A stretch of 64,000 bases of DNA from Phytophthora colocasiae (GCA_018806915.1 JAGKQI010000075.1:186001-250000); one strand, 5' to 3'. Positions 1-12,968 are shown, numbered from the stretch's first letter. Translations and numbers: made by a program. Notes: generated by a model not told the origin, from the sequence alone.

Positions 1-1
1 C

Positions 2-850
2 AAAGTAGAGAAGTATCGACCGGAGACATGCTGCATCATTGGGAACTACTACTCTATCAAGAACAAGCACGATCGCGCGATTATTTACTTCCATCGCGCC
101 TTGAAACTGGATCCAAACTTCTTGTCGGCGTGGACTCTCATTGGTCACGAGTATATCGAGATGAAAAATACGAGTGCAGCTGTAGAGGCCTACCGCCACG
201 CTGTTGATCTCAACGCAAGAGACTATCGTGCTTGGTATGGACTCGGTCAGGCTTACGAGATCCTCAACATGTTCCTGTACAGCATCTACTATTACCGTAA
301 ATCCGTGGCAATTCGACCCTACGATGCGCGGATGTGGTGTGCTTTGGGCGGGTGTTACGAAAAGCTGAACAAAGTCGATGAAGCCCTCGCGTGTTTCCAT
401 CGTGCTGTCAACAACCAAGACCGAGAAGGAATCGCATCATACCACCTGGGTCGTCTGTATGCAGTGCGTGGGCGTCAACTCGAAGCAGCCAAGTATTATC
501 AAATGCACCTCGGGTTGCGAAGCGCGCCAACATCCTTAATGCAAAATCAAGATGGTGTCAAGAAAGCAGCTGGCTCTGAGCGCAGTAGTCCAGGCCAAAC
601 TGAAGGAGAAGTACTTGTCCTTCCTGGAAGTGGTGGAAATATCCGAGTAGACACACCCCAAGCCTTGGCAGCGATTCTGTTTCTGGCAAACTACTACAAG
701 CAGTTGGGAAAATTTCCGGAGGCGACAATATTCTGCAACCGCCTGTTAGACATGCAAGGGCCTGAGAAAGAGGAAGCAAAAGCTCTTTTGCGTGAAATGC
801 ACAGTTTGGAAGCAACCCGTATGCAGGTTTCTACAAATGAGGAGACCTAG
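2..850 (+). CDS. CDC23: Anaphase-promoting complex subunit CDC23/APC8, C-terminal part
   Basis: TPR subunit of the APC/C ubiquitin ligase, which acts in the nucleus and cytoplasm during mitotic exit. The gene enters from the left edge: reading frame 2 is open from the first bases, so there is no start here. Successive 34-residue TPR helices are visible, with typical Tyr/Trp-rich motifs such as [25 protein letters not shown] and [13 protein letters not shown], followed by the long [14 protein letters not shown] helix and a short acidic tail ending at TAG 848-850. The order and wording of the repeats match the CDC23/APC8 family rather than CDC16 or CDC27. About 282 residues are present, perhaps half of the usual length. 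The convergent LRR gene ends 30 bp downstream. Confidence 0.88.
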   Translation, partial: KVEKYRPETCCIIGNYYSIKNKHDRAIIYFHRALKLDPNFLSAWTLIGHEYIEMKNTSAAVEAYRHAVDLNARDYRAWYGLGQAYEILNMFLYSIYYYRKSVAIRPYDARMWCALGGCYEKLNKVDEALACFHRAVNNQDREGIASYHLGRLYAVRGRQLEAAKYYQMHLGLRSAPTSLMQNQDGVKKAAGSERSSPGQTEGEVLVLPGSGGNIRVDTPQALAAILFLANYYKQLGKFPEATIFCNRLLDMQGPEKEEAKALLREMHSLEATRMQVSTNEET

Positions 851-879
851 GTGGTACGTGTATTAATTGATGGTACTTA

Positions 880-2964
880 TCATGGCGCTGGTGTTTTTAA
901 AAACCGACATCGATAAATCCACTTGCCTACTTTTTGCTGTTTCGTGGACAAGAACGAGCGCTTTGCCTTTGCGGACCGATCAAATGTACGCTTTTCATCT
1001 TGAGTTGCTAACCACGATTGTTTCAGCACTTGTGATAATGCAATTGCAGCAGCCTCAGACGGATCATCCGCCTCTGCATGAAGCTCAAGCGTGAGGTCGT
1101 GAAGAGATTGCATTTGCTGAAAACACAACGCAGAGCTTGGCAGGTCCTGATCATCAAGGATGAGCCCAACTGCCAGTGTCATTTTTCCCATTTTTGGGAG
1201 GATGGCACAGGACAGCAAGTCACAGATTGCACGAGCACCAATGTATAATTGTGGTATGCGCAACGCAAAGGCCTCGCATTCACGAAGGCCATCCTCAAGT
1301 AGCTTACCGATAGATGCAACCACACCGTTCGAGATGGTTTTGTTGTGGCTGTGGCAGCTGAAGCGGTACGACTGCAAAACTCCATAGTCAGCAATGCACA
1401 TGCTTATGTCTGAAACCTTTCGCTCCACTTGAAAACCTTCTTGTCCAGCAGCGATAATCATTCCCATATCAAGATGTTTTAACTGTGCAAGCCCGCTCTG
1501 CAATTCAGCCGAAAGCGCGCGAAGTAGCTTGTCTTCATAAAAACTTTTGACACCGTTAGAAGACCACTTCAAAGTTTCAATCTGCTGAAGGTCCCATGCT
1601 TCCCCAGCTTGCCAGTCTATGTCCATCGCGTCTGGTTCATTGGCCGAGGAGCTACTTATTCCCTGCAGATCCATGGTTCGCACAGTGCTCCCAGGTGCGA
1701 AAAGCGCATCCATCCAGCTCGACTCGGTCGCAACGCAATTTGAACCAAAATTCAATCGTTCTAGCCTGGTAGTTACTTCCATTAGAGCATGGCGAATGGT
1801 CTCTACGACCGCTTTCTCCTCACTCGTCGATTCAAATGATATGCATGGTTCAGGAAAGCAAGACTCCAACGAAAGAACTTCTAGTCGTGGCAGGCTAGAC
1901 AGCAGTGGCGGCAACTGAACCATCTCGTCATACCTCAACGTGTTGAACGAAAGATCCAAAGTCCTCAGGTTGCTGAGTACTGGTAGATTTCCAACAGAAG
2001 AGTTGCTATCACCTGTTAGAAGTCCCACAATACGAGCGAAATCTTCGCGTTTGGGAACTGCCAGTCCGCGAAGGCTCAGTTTCTCAATAGATTGGCGCAA
2101 AAACGGCATTCGCAACAGCTGTAATAACACCCGAAAGGCTGCAGAATCGAAGAACCCATTCGACAGGTCTAACTCCTTCACAGGAGGTAATCCGGTAGTC
2201 GAAAATATGTCCACCAGGTCCTGTAGGTCGTCTGCTGAATGAAATCCAATGCTGGACAGGTTAAGCAGATGTGATCCTTGCTTTACCTTCAGCACTTCAG
2301 TAATATGCTCCCTTGGGTTTGATCCATTTTCCTTGCACTATAGCCATAAAGATGAGTGTTTGCTTGGCTCCAACGAATTTTTGTCACAACTTGCAAAGCT
2401 TACCTTTTTCTCGTAAATATCTTGTGCTGAAAGTGGTTTTAGCACCCCAACTGTGATAGCATTCGTTTTCACCCGAAGCTTGCGGCGTTGCACTAACTCA
2501 GCCGCATCACGGTCAAGTGAGGCGTCTTCCTCTTCGCGTGACGGTTCTATTATACCGCATTGGCGTTTGATATCTATAATGCCCACATCCTCGTCTTCTG
2601 CTGATCCAACACCTCGTTTAGGTAGCACTTTTTGTGCCTTTGGAGAACTCGACTTTAGGCTGAAATCTTCCCAGGGTTTAGCATCTTCCTTGCATGAACA
2701 TTTCGTTGGACTATAGCATGTTCGCGTGGCCTTCGCCAGGATCGGACCAGCTACACCAGGTCCCCCGAGCACTAGCATCTCCACATGAGGATCTTCACCA
2801 GTCATATCCAGTCGATCATAAAATACGCTCTTTTGTATCCGGAAATCCTCGAGACACCTCTTAACTCGTGTGTCGAGCGATCCAATTTCATCCGTATCCA
2901 GCGTATCCATCTTCATGAACCAGCCATCCAGACGCTTTTCCTTCACTAACTTCCGCTCTTTCAT
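880..2964 (-). CDS. Leucine-rich repeat protein, two exons
   Basis: Two minus-strand open frames join across a 66-nt intron at 2338-2403 (donor GTAAGC, acceptor CTATAG, phase 0), giving about 672 residues. Without splicing the first frame stops at the TAG that forms the acceptor. The start is ATG at 2962-2964, reading MKERKLVKEKRLDGW. The N-terminal 190 residues are charged and contain a small Cys cluster (CYSPTKCSC) but no domain I recognise. The C-terminal part has leucine-rich repeats (KELDLSN, IEKLSLRGLA, LRTLDLSFNTL, LEVLSLESC), likely a solenoid for protein binding. The function is unknown, and I cannot place it in a named LRR family. It is convergent with CDC23. Confidence 0.72.
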
Positions 2965-3037
2965 TATACAAAAGATTGCATTCCCGTCGTCGATACTCAG
3001 TCCTGTTTCAATAGATAACCATCAGACACTGTGTAAA

Positions 3038-3401
3038 TTATGAGCATCTAACATGCTCCCACCCACCCGAGTGCACAGCTCCTTTCGTTCCAGTCGTGTG
3101 CATACATGGATACTTAAAGCGATGTATGGTGCAATGGCGAATCTCACCGCGGCGGATCTGCAGCCCTAAGTCTATTACCCGGAGATACTGCAGCATATAA
3201 AAGTTGTAGTTACAGGTGTCGGACTATACGAATTTCGATACGAACCATTTTGAACCACTGCGCCGCTGAGTGCGGTGACAGATTCGGCAACGTGCTACCT
3301 TCCAGTTTCTCGATAGCATGGAGATAGATAGGCTTCAACCGCTCGATCTCGGCAAACGCAGCCGTCAGGTGCGCCTTCAAGCGCTGAGCCTCAGTCCTCA
3401 T
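3038..3401 (-). CDS. Small hypothetical protein, probable two exons
   Basis: ATG at 3399-3401 opens a 63-residue helical, basic frame (MRTEAQRLKAHLTAAFAEIE). A plausible 58-nt intron at 3188-3245 (GTTCGT to TGCTGCAG, phase 0) would replace the short tail with 49 further residues to TAA at 3038, for 101 aa in all. The donor is weak, so the single-exon version ending at 3210 remains possible. I recognise no family. It lies between two larger minus-strand genes with about 80 bp on each side, which fits a compact real gene, but coding status is inferred from context only. Confidence 0.4.
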
Positions 3402-3483
3402 TTCGCACTATGGAAACTATTTGATTGGGTATAGCTTCGTTCACATTCAGACGACATTCACGATGCTACTGCTACAGATTTAG

Positions 3484-6400
3484 CTACACATCATGATGCT
3501 CGATGTCACCTGGTCCGATGTTACTGTTGCCTCGCTTCCTCTGTGCCAACTTATTCCTACTGGAGGTCTTGATGGCTTCTCTCGAGAGAACATCCGCTTC
3601 TTCGCTTGGACCTTGCTCACCCTCCTCTACACTGGACTGCGTCGTCATTGCGGCCAAAACTGCACCGATTGCGGCAGCAAGAGGAGGCACAGCACCGCGG
3701 TCGAAGCCTACCCGGTCCTTTTCTTTATCCTTGCTCTTTTCAACTACACTACTGAGCTGTGGAGTCCGACGGTAACGACTTGATCGTGCTGTAGTCTTCT
3801 CGTCGCCTCCACGAACAGTTCGACGACGATTTCTTACCGGCGAATCAGCGATCTGGACAAGAAAACCCAGTCAAGATGATGCTAAGAACTGGCATACAAA
3901 GAATACTCCCTACCAAGGAGAAGTTGACGTCTGGATCGCTTCTAGCACCCTCGATCTACACAACAAGGAAGATTACAAAAATTATCAGTGCAATCGAGAA
4001 CCAAGTGTAGCAGGGGACCGTACCGCGTCGATCATGAGCGTCGCTCGGTCCTGGCAGAGCTGGAGCAGTGATGTGATTGCTGGAGGTTCAAGTGTCTCAA
4101 ACTCAGAGGTGAGGCTGTTCTCGCCTTCGTAACCTACAGGTGGAGGCCACAGACGTGAAGCTGGGATGGCGTTTTGATGCGGATCGAAGCAGTTGGTGAT
4201 GCCCATGAGCTTCACAATTCTGGCTGCTCCCGCAATTACTTCCTTTGAGCTTGTGAGAAGACTCGCCTGCGTGTATTCTGCTCGTGCAAGCTCCACTTCA
4301 GCAGCGCGAAGCTTTTGTTCCAGTAACCGCGGGTCTTCTGTTGAAGCTGTGACCTGTGAGAGCTCTAATGAGTGCAGTTGCTCTTCCAATTCAGCCTGAT
4401 TCAGCTTGATCTGTTTGAGACGGGCTTCATATAGTTTGGCTTGCTCCTCAAAACTTGCGTTGAGCTCCTCTCGTCGCGTAAATTTCTGGAGAATGAGCTC
4501 CATTTTGGAAAACCCGGTTGCTTTCTGGATCTTCTCGCACATGGCTTCACACTGTTGCAACGCAACTTTAGCAGCTAGTGAGCGGGTTGTAGCACTAAAG
4601 GTTTGCCGAATCTGTCTTCGGGCATCTTCTTCTGTGGTGGAGTTGGATCCTTTACCAGTCGCTGTTCGAACACTTTCAATCATCTCCAATCGCCGTTGAT
4701 ATAGCTTGTCAGAAGAAGCCTGGTCATGTGCTACCTTTTCACGTGCGCGCTCAAGTTTGTCCACTACCGCAGACAACAATCGTTTGCTCTTATCAACTGT
4801 TTTTCGCAAGAGAGGAAGCTCTTCGTTCTGCAAATGGGTTTTCTTCGTGTGCAAGACTTTTTTTTCGGCTTGGAGATCTTTCAATTTCATCTGGAGCAAC
4901 CGCAGTTCCTTTTTGTTGGTATCGAAGTGTGTTGGTGCACAAGCAGGGAACAATTCACACCCACGTATCAATTTGCGATGAGTTTTCTCCTGGTGATCAA
5001 TATTTTTCATCACATGCTCCAGTTTGGCGAGACGAGAGCTCATTTCTTCGGCAGCATGTTTTGCCATGTCACACTCACGCATTGTTAAATCATAGCGTCT
5101 GGCAGTTTCTCGAATCTTCCGCTTGACTTCGTCCAGATACTTTTGTTTCTGTGCGACTTCGGTTTTGACGGTATCGTACAGAGTCTGGAGTTTGAGGACA
5201 ACACGATGGTTGTAGGACTGTTTGAGGTCCCAGTCGGATTGCGGATAGTCCTGGAAATGGGCTGGTAAGCCGAAAGATGTGGCGACCGTGAGCAAGTCCT
5301 CTGTGCTGGATATACTGTCCAGCTTCAATTCTTTCGAGGGCATTGACTTCCCGTTGGTCTCTTCTACTAGCGGCAGGGGTGACGAAACAGAAGCTGAGCG
5401 ATTTACTATCGGGGATTCCTGCGAATCATTTTTTGATGCAGAGTCATTTTGGTTGACTGTAATTGCGGGCTGTTCCGATAGTGATGGCAGCGACGCCGAA
5501 GATTTCAGAGCTGCACTTGGGAGTCGACGGACAGATGATGCTAACACACCCTTCACTGTTGTGTAAGCCGTTTTCTTACGATAGAGGTTTTCCGGAGATA
5601 TAACATCTAAGGTTTTGTTGATCTGCGAAGTCGATGCGGATGTCATCAAGACACTCGCATTCTTTACAGCAGCCAATTGTGAAGTTGTCATCGCGCCTCG
5701 AGGTCGACGAGTGGTGGGGTCAAACATACTCTTTTTCACATCCCAAAATCGAGCATCGAAAAGTGCCGATCGAGCTGTTGATTGTGATGGAGTCAGAGTT
5801 GCCGCCTTCGACGTATTGCCGTCCCCATCATGGCGCCGAACTTCTTCATCAATTCCTTCCCCAGGACGTCCCCGACCGGATCCCACCGGGATCAAAGAGC
5901 TAGACGGTGCAGCCTGCGTCATCGTTGGGAGTAGTCCTGGATTCGAAATGCCAGCACCATAATTGTTTGCCTTGTCGAGAATGGGGTTTGGAATGACTGG
6001 ATCTCGTATGATGATTTCACGACTAAGTGCAAGCCACGGAAAATGGATCCAAATCCACCGTTGATAGAAAAAAAAGCAGTTTTTCAACGCGTCTTTGTCC
6101 TTGGAAGGCAAGCTCGCAGTTCCGATACTAGAAATGTGTACTTGTGGTGGAAAGTTGTCCAATGCTGCTAGTAACGCTGAAGAAGCCGTTGCTACTTGGC
6201 TCTGAACAGAAGGCAGACCACCCAAAGACGAATTACCTGGCGGTGCAGATGCAGAACTACCAACTAGTTGCACGTGTGGCAAGTTTTCAACAAACAAGAA
6301 TCCGTCCAAGTAGAGCCTCTTCAGGTCGAAAGGTGCGTGGGTGAACTGGGGCAACGGGCGTTGATACGACAAGCAAAATTCATACATGAAGCGCGTGACG

Positions 6401-8832
6401 AGCTGCACAATGGCTGTAAATACTTTAGTTGTGGGACGGGCACCCCGATACCAGTCGTCGATACTTTTGCCGTACTCCTTCACGACGTCAAAAGGTGTCA
6501 CGTACACTGCTGAGTCAGATGCGCTGGTAGCGGCCCCGTAGTTCAACAGTGGTCCATCGGTGAGCACCTTCCAGTAGCCGAAAAGCTCGGCTTTATAGTT
6601 AGCGGTGTACAGCAACTGAAACATTGGCAGATTTACAAGGACCTGCCGCAAGGCACCCCATTGGTAACAACGCTTAAGATGCCATGGAAGTTCTTCAACT
6701 CGACGGAAGGTGGTTGGATGGATACGAAAGAATCGAATGAGCCATTGGTGGTACTGCTGTTCAGCGCGCTCACTTCCAATATATCTCCACCATATAACGT
6801 CCCGAAGGATGTCTTTGCACATCGGTAGCACCACCACCTCCTGAACAAAAAGAATACTGAGCGTGCGCAATGCTCGTAACAGAGCTTGCCACTCGTCTTC
6901 AGAAAATGCTGTGAGCCGTTCTTGCCCTATAGTTGTCTTGCGACTAAATGGAGTGCCTTCCTCGTGTTTTCGGAGGGAATTGCTGCCACGTGCCTCGGTT
7001 ACAATGGCGTTAAGGATGAATCGCAGCTCGTTTTGCAATAAACCGTGACGACTGACGTACAAGAGGCATAGAGCTCGACGCAGCAGCTCCCCAAGTGGAC
7101 GAACAGTACGCCCACCCGTCAAATAATCTGGTCTGCTGCCCTTTTTGTTTATTCCACCGCTACCAGCTCTCGGCTCTGTGGAGAAACGTTTGAGTTTGTA
7201 CTGTGCAGCTTCGAGCAAGGCGTTGGTGATAGATCCTTTTGCTGATGAATACGAATCAACTGGTGGCGCCCCAGATCCTTCAGTTGCTGAAAGCTGAGTA
7301 CGAGCTCCATCAGTACGTGCCATATTGACGAAGAGCTCCTTCGTCTCGTGAACGCTTTTAACTCGTTTCATTTCGTTGACTCCTGTGTGTGTGGTAGGTT
7401 CGGCGTCCTCTTGCGGATGAAAATTGAGTGAATCACTTGTCTCCCGAACTGCAGCCTCCGCCGCAGCACGTGCCAGCTCAATTTTTGTGGGACTCTCGTT
7501 CCGATGGTGTGAGTTTCTCCGGCCAGAGAATTCAGGTAGTTGCGCATCACCGAAGGTGGATGACATTTTTCGGATTGACGCAACATTTGCTATGGAACTT
7601 GTAGCAACAGGGTCTTCCCCATCGAATTCTGACAGGAACTGCATAGCGTCATCAGTTGAAAGTTGGTCCGGCGTGTATCCCACTTCCATGCTACGAAGTA
7701 TGGATTCAAGCAGCTGAGCCACACTGTCGGCGCCCAACCAACTCTCAAACACAGCGTGAATATTGAAACCTTCCTTCACAGCCCACAGCAACGCGATAAG
7801 AAAGTTTTTCATGAAGTGTGGGCAGGTGCTCATAGGTACACCCACGATGGCATTTTGCTGGATTTCAAAGAGCTGCAACCCTGTCATCACTTTCCGAGGT
7901 AATCCATCTTCATCGTGCTCGATAGTATCTCGGTTTTTGGAGATAAATTTCTTGACGATACGTCTTCGGTCCTCTTCCACTAAGGGTAGAACCTGAATGA
8001 GCTTCCAATTGCGACGCCCAGCCTCCACTTTAATTCGCTCGATCATTTGAGCACTGAGACTAGTTTTCTCGTAGTAATCACCACCTACTCCACATTCATC
8101 GTGTCCTCCTTCATCGCCACGGGGTACGATTAGCGCTGCTTGTCCCGCTCCAGGGTTGACATTGAGAGGCTGCAGTAGCTTAGCAGTCGGGTAATTGAGA
8201 GTTCCAGAGAAAATGATACGGACATTTGGTGGGAATGAAAGAGGAACCCATTTAAGAATACTCTCCCCGTTGTTCGTATGGAGACGATGCAATCCATCAA
8301 CCACAAGAATGACGCGACCTTTTTTCGAGGCTGCTTCCAAGAATCGAGGGAATTGCCAGCTCAGTCGCTCTTCTACATCCGGAATCTCCTTGTTCAATTC
8401 GAAGTACTCTTTGATTTCACGCAGAATACGTTCGAGCAGGTTTGATACAGAACAGGATTGTCTTGAACACCCCACGACGTGCGAGAAAATGAATTCCGGA
8501 TACGATGACTGCCAATTCTGGAACATTTTCTTCCGCCGCACTAACCAATTCGCCAGGAATGCACTCTTCCCCATGCCACTCTCACCGAGAAGGATCACAG
8601 GGCCTTTTGGTGTGTGCATTGAATCAACATCGCAAAATTCGTCCAGCTCGCGTGTGAGCCTTGGGTCTTCGTGATACACAAAATCTCCAGTTTTAAGGCG
8701 CAGTCGCATAAATCCATGATGAAATGCGCTCTCAAGATATGACACAGAATCCCAGCACTCGCTATTGTTGATGGGAGCGGCCGATCCAGCGCCATGGGAG
8801 GCATTGTTTGCTGCACTTCGTCTTCGATCCAT
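3484..8832 (-). CDS. NACHT-like P-loop ATPase with long coiled coils, three exons
   Basis: Large minus-strand gene starting at ATG 8830-8832. The N-terminus carries a Walker A motif GESGMGKS (residues 83-90) and a Walker B-like segment RVILVVDGLHRLH (about 172-184), with spacing like NACHT/AAA_16 signalling ATPases such as nephrocystin-3-type proteins. The middle is low in complexity, and residues of roughly 1200-1500 form charged coiled coils. The unspliced frame stops at 3985, but two good introns extend it: 3956-4023 (68 nt, GTACGG to GTGTAG) and 3853-3913 (61 nt, GTAGGG to TTGTCCAG), both phase 0. They leave a 14-codon exon (3914-3955) and a basic, Ala-rich last exon ending at 3484. Total about 1739 aa. 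The substrate is unknown, and a ciliary or scaffold role would be a guess. Confidence 0.78.
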
Positions 8833-9013
8833 AATTCAAATGAAGGTTGAGTAAATTTATCGGTTTTCATTTGTTCATGTGCTCGATTTATATTTTTTGA
8901 AACGACCTCGCAGTACAAAACCTTCAAGTACGTATAGAGTATTATCATTACCGGGGGTCCGGTCCTCTCAAGCACTTTTTGTCAAATCAATGCGGTTATT
9001 GTGCTTTGAAGGG
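8833..9013. other. Intergenic, upstream of the NACHT-like gene
   Basis: AT-rich stretch between the start of the minus-strand ATPase gene and the MITE. It probably holds the promoter of that gene. I see no clear initiator motif. Confidence 0.4.
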
Positions 9014-9770
9014 TTAACCCCTTGGTTCCCAAGAAATATACACCATAACACGCTAATGAACGTCATAAGTACACCATACGCACATTACTTCGAGTTTGTA
9101 TGATGCATAGCCACGACATGAAGATCGGTGTATTAATTTTCAAAAGGTTTTATTTTCAATGTCGTCTAATATACACCTTTGTCGATCACATTGAGTCCTC
9201 AATGTCGTAACTTACCGCCACTACTTCAGATCAGACAAGAACATAACTGCAGTCATGGCAACAAAAGGTACACCAATTCAAGGAAGTGTGTGTTACAACT
9301 CGACACTTCCTAACACTCATCAATTGACACGCAGGCCTCTTATTGCTTTGAGCGTATACAGTATGTATTCCACTACACAATACTGTACTGCACCCTGGCC
9401 TACAAACCCCCCCATCAGGCTCCATTCACCCACAGGCTTTAGTTGACGCCTGAAATGTCCAAAATCAATGTCACGTGCCACCTCGACAGCGGATTCCTTT
9501 GTTCTGCGGCTTGTCAGATGTGCGCCATTGAGCTAATGAATGGTTTGTGTGACTGTCGGCACCTGGATTCTTTCCCGCTTTCAAATCATCAAGATAGATC
9601 GTCCTGGTTCTGAAGGTGGTCCAAATCACCTCTAGCATCTTATGCTCCAATTTAGACTTGATTAAAGTATTGCCCGATCCATTTTCTATTGTTAATTGCC
9701 GTATGTCGTAACTTACGACATAGTGATTTTGCTATGGCGTAAGATACGACGTTGGGAGTAGAGGGGTTAA
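9014..9770. mobile_element. Non-autonomous piggyBac-type MITE
   Basis: TTAA at 9014-9017 and again at 9767-9770 flank a 749-bp segment whose ends are imperfect inverted repeats: CCCCTTGGTTCCCAA on the left and the reverse complement of TTGGGAGTAGAGGGG on the right (11 of 15 match). TTAA target sites and CCC-starting termini are hallmarks of piggyBac elements. The right end also has a subterminal hairpin around 9706-9751. No coding frame inside is convincing, so this would depend on a transposase supplied elsewhere. A degenerate piggyBac transposase lies at 61.2-64 kb, but no link is shown. Confidence 0.55.
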
Positions 9771-9893
9771 ATAATCCGTTTATCTGACCGCGAGTCTTCT
9801 ACAACTGGATAGGATGAAAATCAGGGGATGGCGCGAAAAACCGCGACTTTTCACCATTAGACAATTTGCAGGTCACCTCCTAAGAGCAGCAAC

Positions 9894-12033
9894 ATGGAAG
9901 AGGAAGCTCGGATGCGAGTGGCCCTGAAAGAGTCCGTTCAACGAACTTACGTCAAAAGCGCAACAAAACGACCACAAAACACGCAAAGAGCTTACAACAA
10001 CCGGCAAAAGGAATTCTTAGACTGGTGTAGGTCAAAGGAGTCTGCTTTTAACGACCTGACCCGATTCACAGTAACAGGGGAAAAACTACATCTCTTTCTC
10101 GAAGAGCGCGTAATTGGAAGGACCAAACGACACAAGAATGGAAGTAAAAACTGCGATCGAGTGGAGAAGGTGGTCGCTCTACAGTGAATTCCTACGTAGC
10201 AGCAATGGTCGATTTGTGGAAGCAACAATCTCGGGCAAAGGTAAACGGTAACCCATCCCCCCGTGACGAGGCGGTGACCTCGCTGTTGAAGCTGACTCAG
10301 TTTGAAGAGGACGAGAGGAAGCGAAACAATTACGAGGACCGTGGAGCATCTACTCTTTTGGATGGCTACACTAGAGTAGACCAAATTAAGGAGATTGCCC
10401 AGTTTTTTTGGACTCCAGCACGAGATGCTGGCAAGTTACTTCGGAATTTAGTTGCTTTTCTCTTGAGTCACTATGCGCTAATGAGAGGCGAATCAGCGCG
10501 GATGATGGAGTTAGCGGATTTGCACACGTTGGTTCCCGAAAATGAAGGATATAGCGCATGCAGGGCCCTCGTCATGGTGATGCGCCAAGGCAAAACGAAT
10601 CAAGTTGGCCGTATTGAAGTCGGAGCCTGCATGAGGAGTAAATATGTGGAAATCTGTCCTCACGGAATGCTGGGATTTACTTTTTCTGGCGGTGGCATGT
10701 AGAAGGCGAATCATTTCCTGACTTTACCTCGTCCGAGTGCTGGTACCCTATCAAATTGTTAAAAACAGGTAACGATCCTACAAAACCAATGTCGTACAAA
10801 GTACACCACGATGCTATCACGGCTGCGCTGACACATATTGGTATTCACAGCAAAGCGAAAACCCACGTCGGTCGTGGTTCGGGATCGCGTATGGCTGATT
10901 TGGGGGGTGCTAGCGAGTCTCAGATACGCCGCCTGGGCAGATGGAATAACCAGTCAATGGAAAAGTGCTACCTTACATCCCTTCCACGAGAGGCTATGCG
11001 AACACTGGCTGGATTTGAACCCAGCAGAGGCAGTTTTTTTGTTGCTCGTGCTTCCGTCGACCCACCAATGTCATTGCAGAGTAAAGTCTTTCCCCAAGTG
11101 GAGATGTGGCAGCAAGCAATTAATGCAGGATCCGCAGAACAGTCTCTTGCAGCGGGTGGATTTCTCGAGTTACTACAATATCTCCGTAGCGTAGTGCTGC
11201 AGGATGCCGTGTTCTTACAAAGTTCAACTCCAAATCACCCGATATGGCAACACGCTATTTTCCATTCACCCGAATTTTTGGAGTATAAACATGCTGCAAC
11301 ACAAGCCGTGGAAGGGATGGAAGACCCGGCAGAACAACGCCTCCAGAAAGCCATTCCAGTGATGAATGCTAAAATCGATGGTATACATCAGGATTTGAGA
11401 AGCTCCTTATCCCAAATTTGCACAGTGGTGCACAAAGTGGAGAATACTCTCAGTGATGTTCTGCAGGTATTGTCTCCACTACGAGGAGGAACTGCTGTCG
11501 TCCAAGTGCAGCTTCTGGCCAGTACTCAGCAAGCTTGTAGTGATGCCGCTCAGTCTCGTCGGGTAGAGGCGACACCGGTTATCAATGGTTCACTAGCTTT
11601 CCCGACACCTGGGCGATCCGGGGTAAATTCAAATCAGAGTGAGCCGCAGCATTTCCCGACGTACAAACTGCGCAGAGGTTTAGTGACTGTTCCAGAGCTG
11701 TGGGGGGAGTGGATTGGATTAGGCGGAGCTGTTGCTGTGCGCGAACTGGAGACCAAGTCCGGAACAAAGTGGTGTAGTGCTGATGAACGTCATTTCTTCA
11801 ACAGGAGGCGTCCAGTGTATAGATTAATTGCAGATCTGGCAGTCGAGATTTCGAGGCTTGCTGTGGTGCCCGATAAAACGGCAACGGATCATGTTATCAG
11901 AGCTCTAGAGGAGTACCGTCAAACTCACAAAAAGTCCCTCAACTGGATAGCAAAAAACTGTGATGCCATTCAAGATATTATCAGAGCTACAGCAGCATCA
12001 CATTGCCAACTCGTTTCTACGAATGACCCGTAA
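9894..12033 (+). pseudogene. Crypton tyrosine-recombinase transposon ORF with GCR1_C-like tail
   Basis: Three overlapping frames together read as one Crypton protein. The first (9894-10187) is an N-terminal helical domain. The second (from about 10166) starts STVNSYVAAMVDLWKQQ and contains the first catalytic Arg region LMRGESARMMEL. The third (from about 10675) begins FFWRWHVEGE and contains HVGRGSGSR, the nucleophile region MEKCYLTSLP, and a C-terminal segment YKLRRGLVTVPELWGEWIGL typical of GCR1_C DNA-binding domains. Two single-base frameshifts, near 10150 and 10675, break it. Cryptons move by site-specific recombination and are known in oomycetes and fungi. Family assignment comes from the R-H-R-Y layout and the tail, with no database check. 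Confidence 0.8.
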
Positions 12034-12968
12034 TGCGAGAATACCAACAATAAACGTATACTGTTTCCAAATCTCTATTGTTTATTGTCCATGTATGTGT
12101 ACTGCAAGTGCCCGAAGGATCGGATCGGGGGTGAAAATGTCTGCTGCTTGAAAGTAGGGCGCGGATTGACCATAGCCGTCTTGTTATACACGTCTCAGTT
12201 CGTTGATGGCCATGACGTAGTCTGCGTCCTCTGCCTTTCTTCTAGTCGCTCGCGTACACCGTGAGGTTGGTCGTGATCAACTCGCCGGCGTGTAGCTGAA
12301 TATTGCGATATTCTTGAGCTTCTTCACCTTGGCCACCAAATAATACGGAACGGCTGCGCTAAGAACAATCTCGCCGCGTCCTAGCCAGCACACTCACTGT
12401 GGTAGACGTCACGCTGGAGCTGCTCATTTCATGTCCGAGTATGTGAAGTCCATGTAGTTGAGATCAGGCTGAGTACGTGACGTCCATGTAGCTGAGCCCG
12501 TAGCTGAGCTCCCACTGCATCTCAAAGTAGTCTCCGAACGCGCGCTAGGTGCTTACACGCTGCCTGTATGACATCAAAGCGTTGCTGGTGTCCTTCGGGT
12601 ATGTAATCGGCATGCTTCTGCTTGGGTTCACACGGTCACAGCATCAGCATCTCCAAGCTTGCTCAACAGCATAGCGTTAACCATGGCTAGCACGTCCAGA
12701 AGAACAGAACAACGTATATTGTGCTCATCCATCGTAGTGCGTGTTCTCCCGATGTGTGTGTCCTCCCTTCTACACGTGAACAACTGATTGGCTAATTATA
12801 CAAAGGCCAGTTATCAGCGTCAGGGCTTGGACTCCATACATTGTAACAAAGGACCGGGACCGGACCCATACTGAGCGAAGGGATGATAACCCTTCATTAT
12901 TTTCTTTCAGCAAAATTGTAGTTCATTAGATATTATCTAGCCTTTCCGTTGAGGCCTTCTTCATTTTT
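12034..12968. other. Gene-free stretch with coding-like debris
   Basis: No continuous gene. Around 12180-12360 the minus strand gives short coding-like pieces interrupted by stops (for example YYLVAKVKKLKNIAIF), suggesting an eroded gene fragment. Near 12430-12510 a short motif (gtacgtgacgtccatgtag and variants) is repeated imperfectly. The right end is the 3' flank of the PX-ankyrin gene. Confidence 0.4.

Noticed and set aside
4193..5126. Multiple plus-strand frames of 60-130 residues
   Set aside because: They are antisense to the coiled-coil part of the NACHT-like gene and carry its mirrored codon pattern.
8955..12867. 11-bp inverted pair gggtccggtcc / ggaccggaccc around the MITE and Crypton
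   Set aside because: Too short and GC-biased to claim as ends of a composite element; no target duplication seen.
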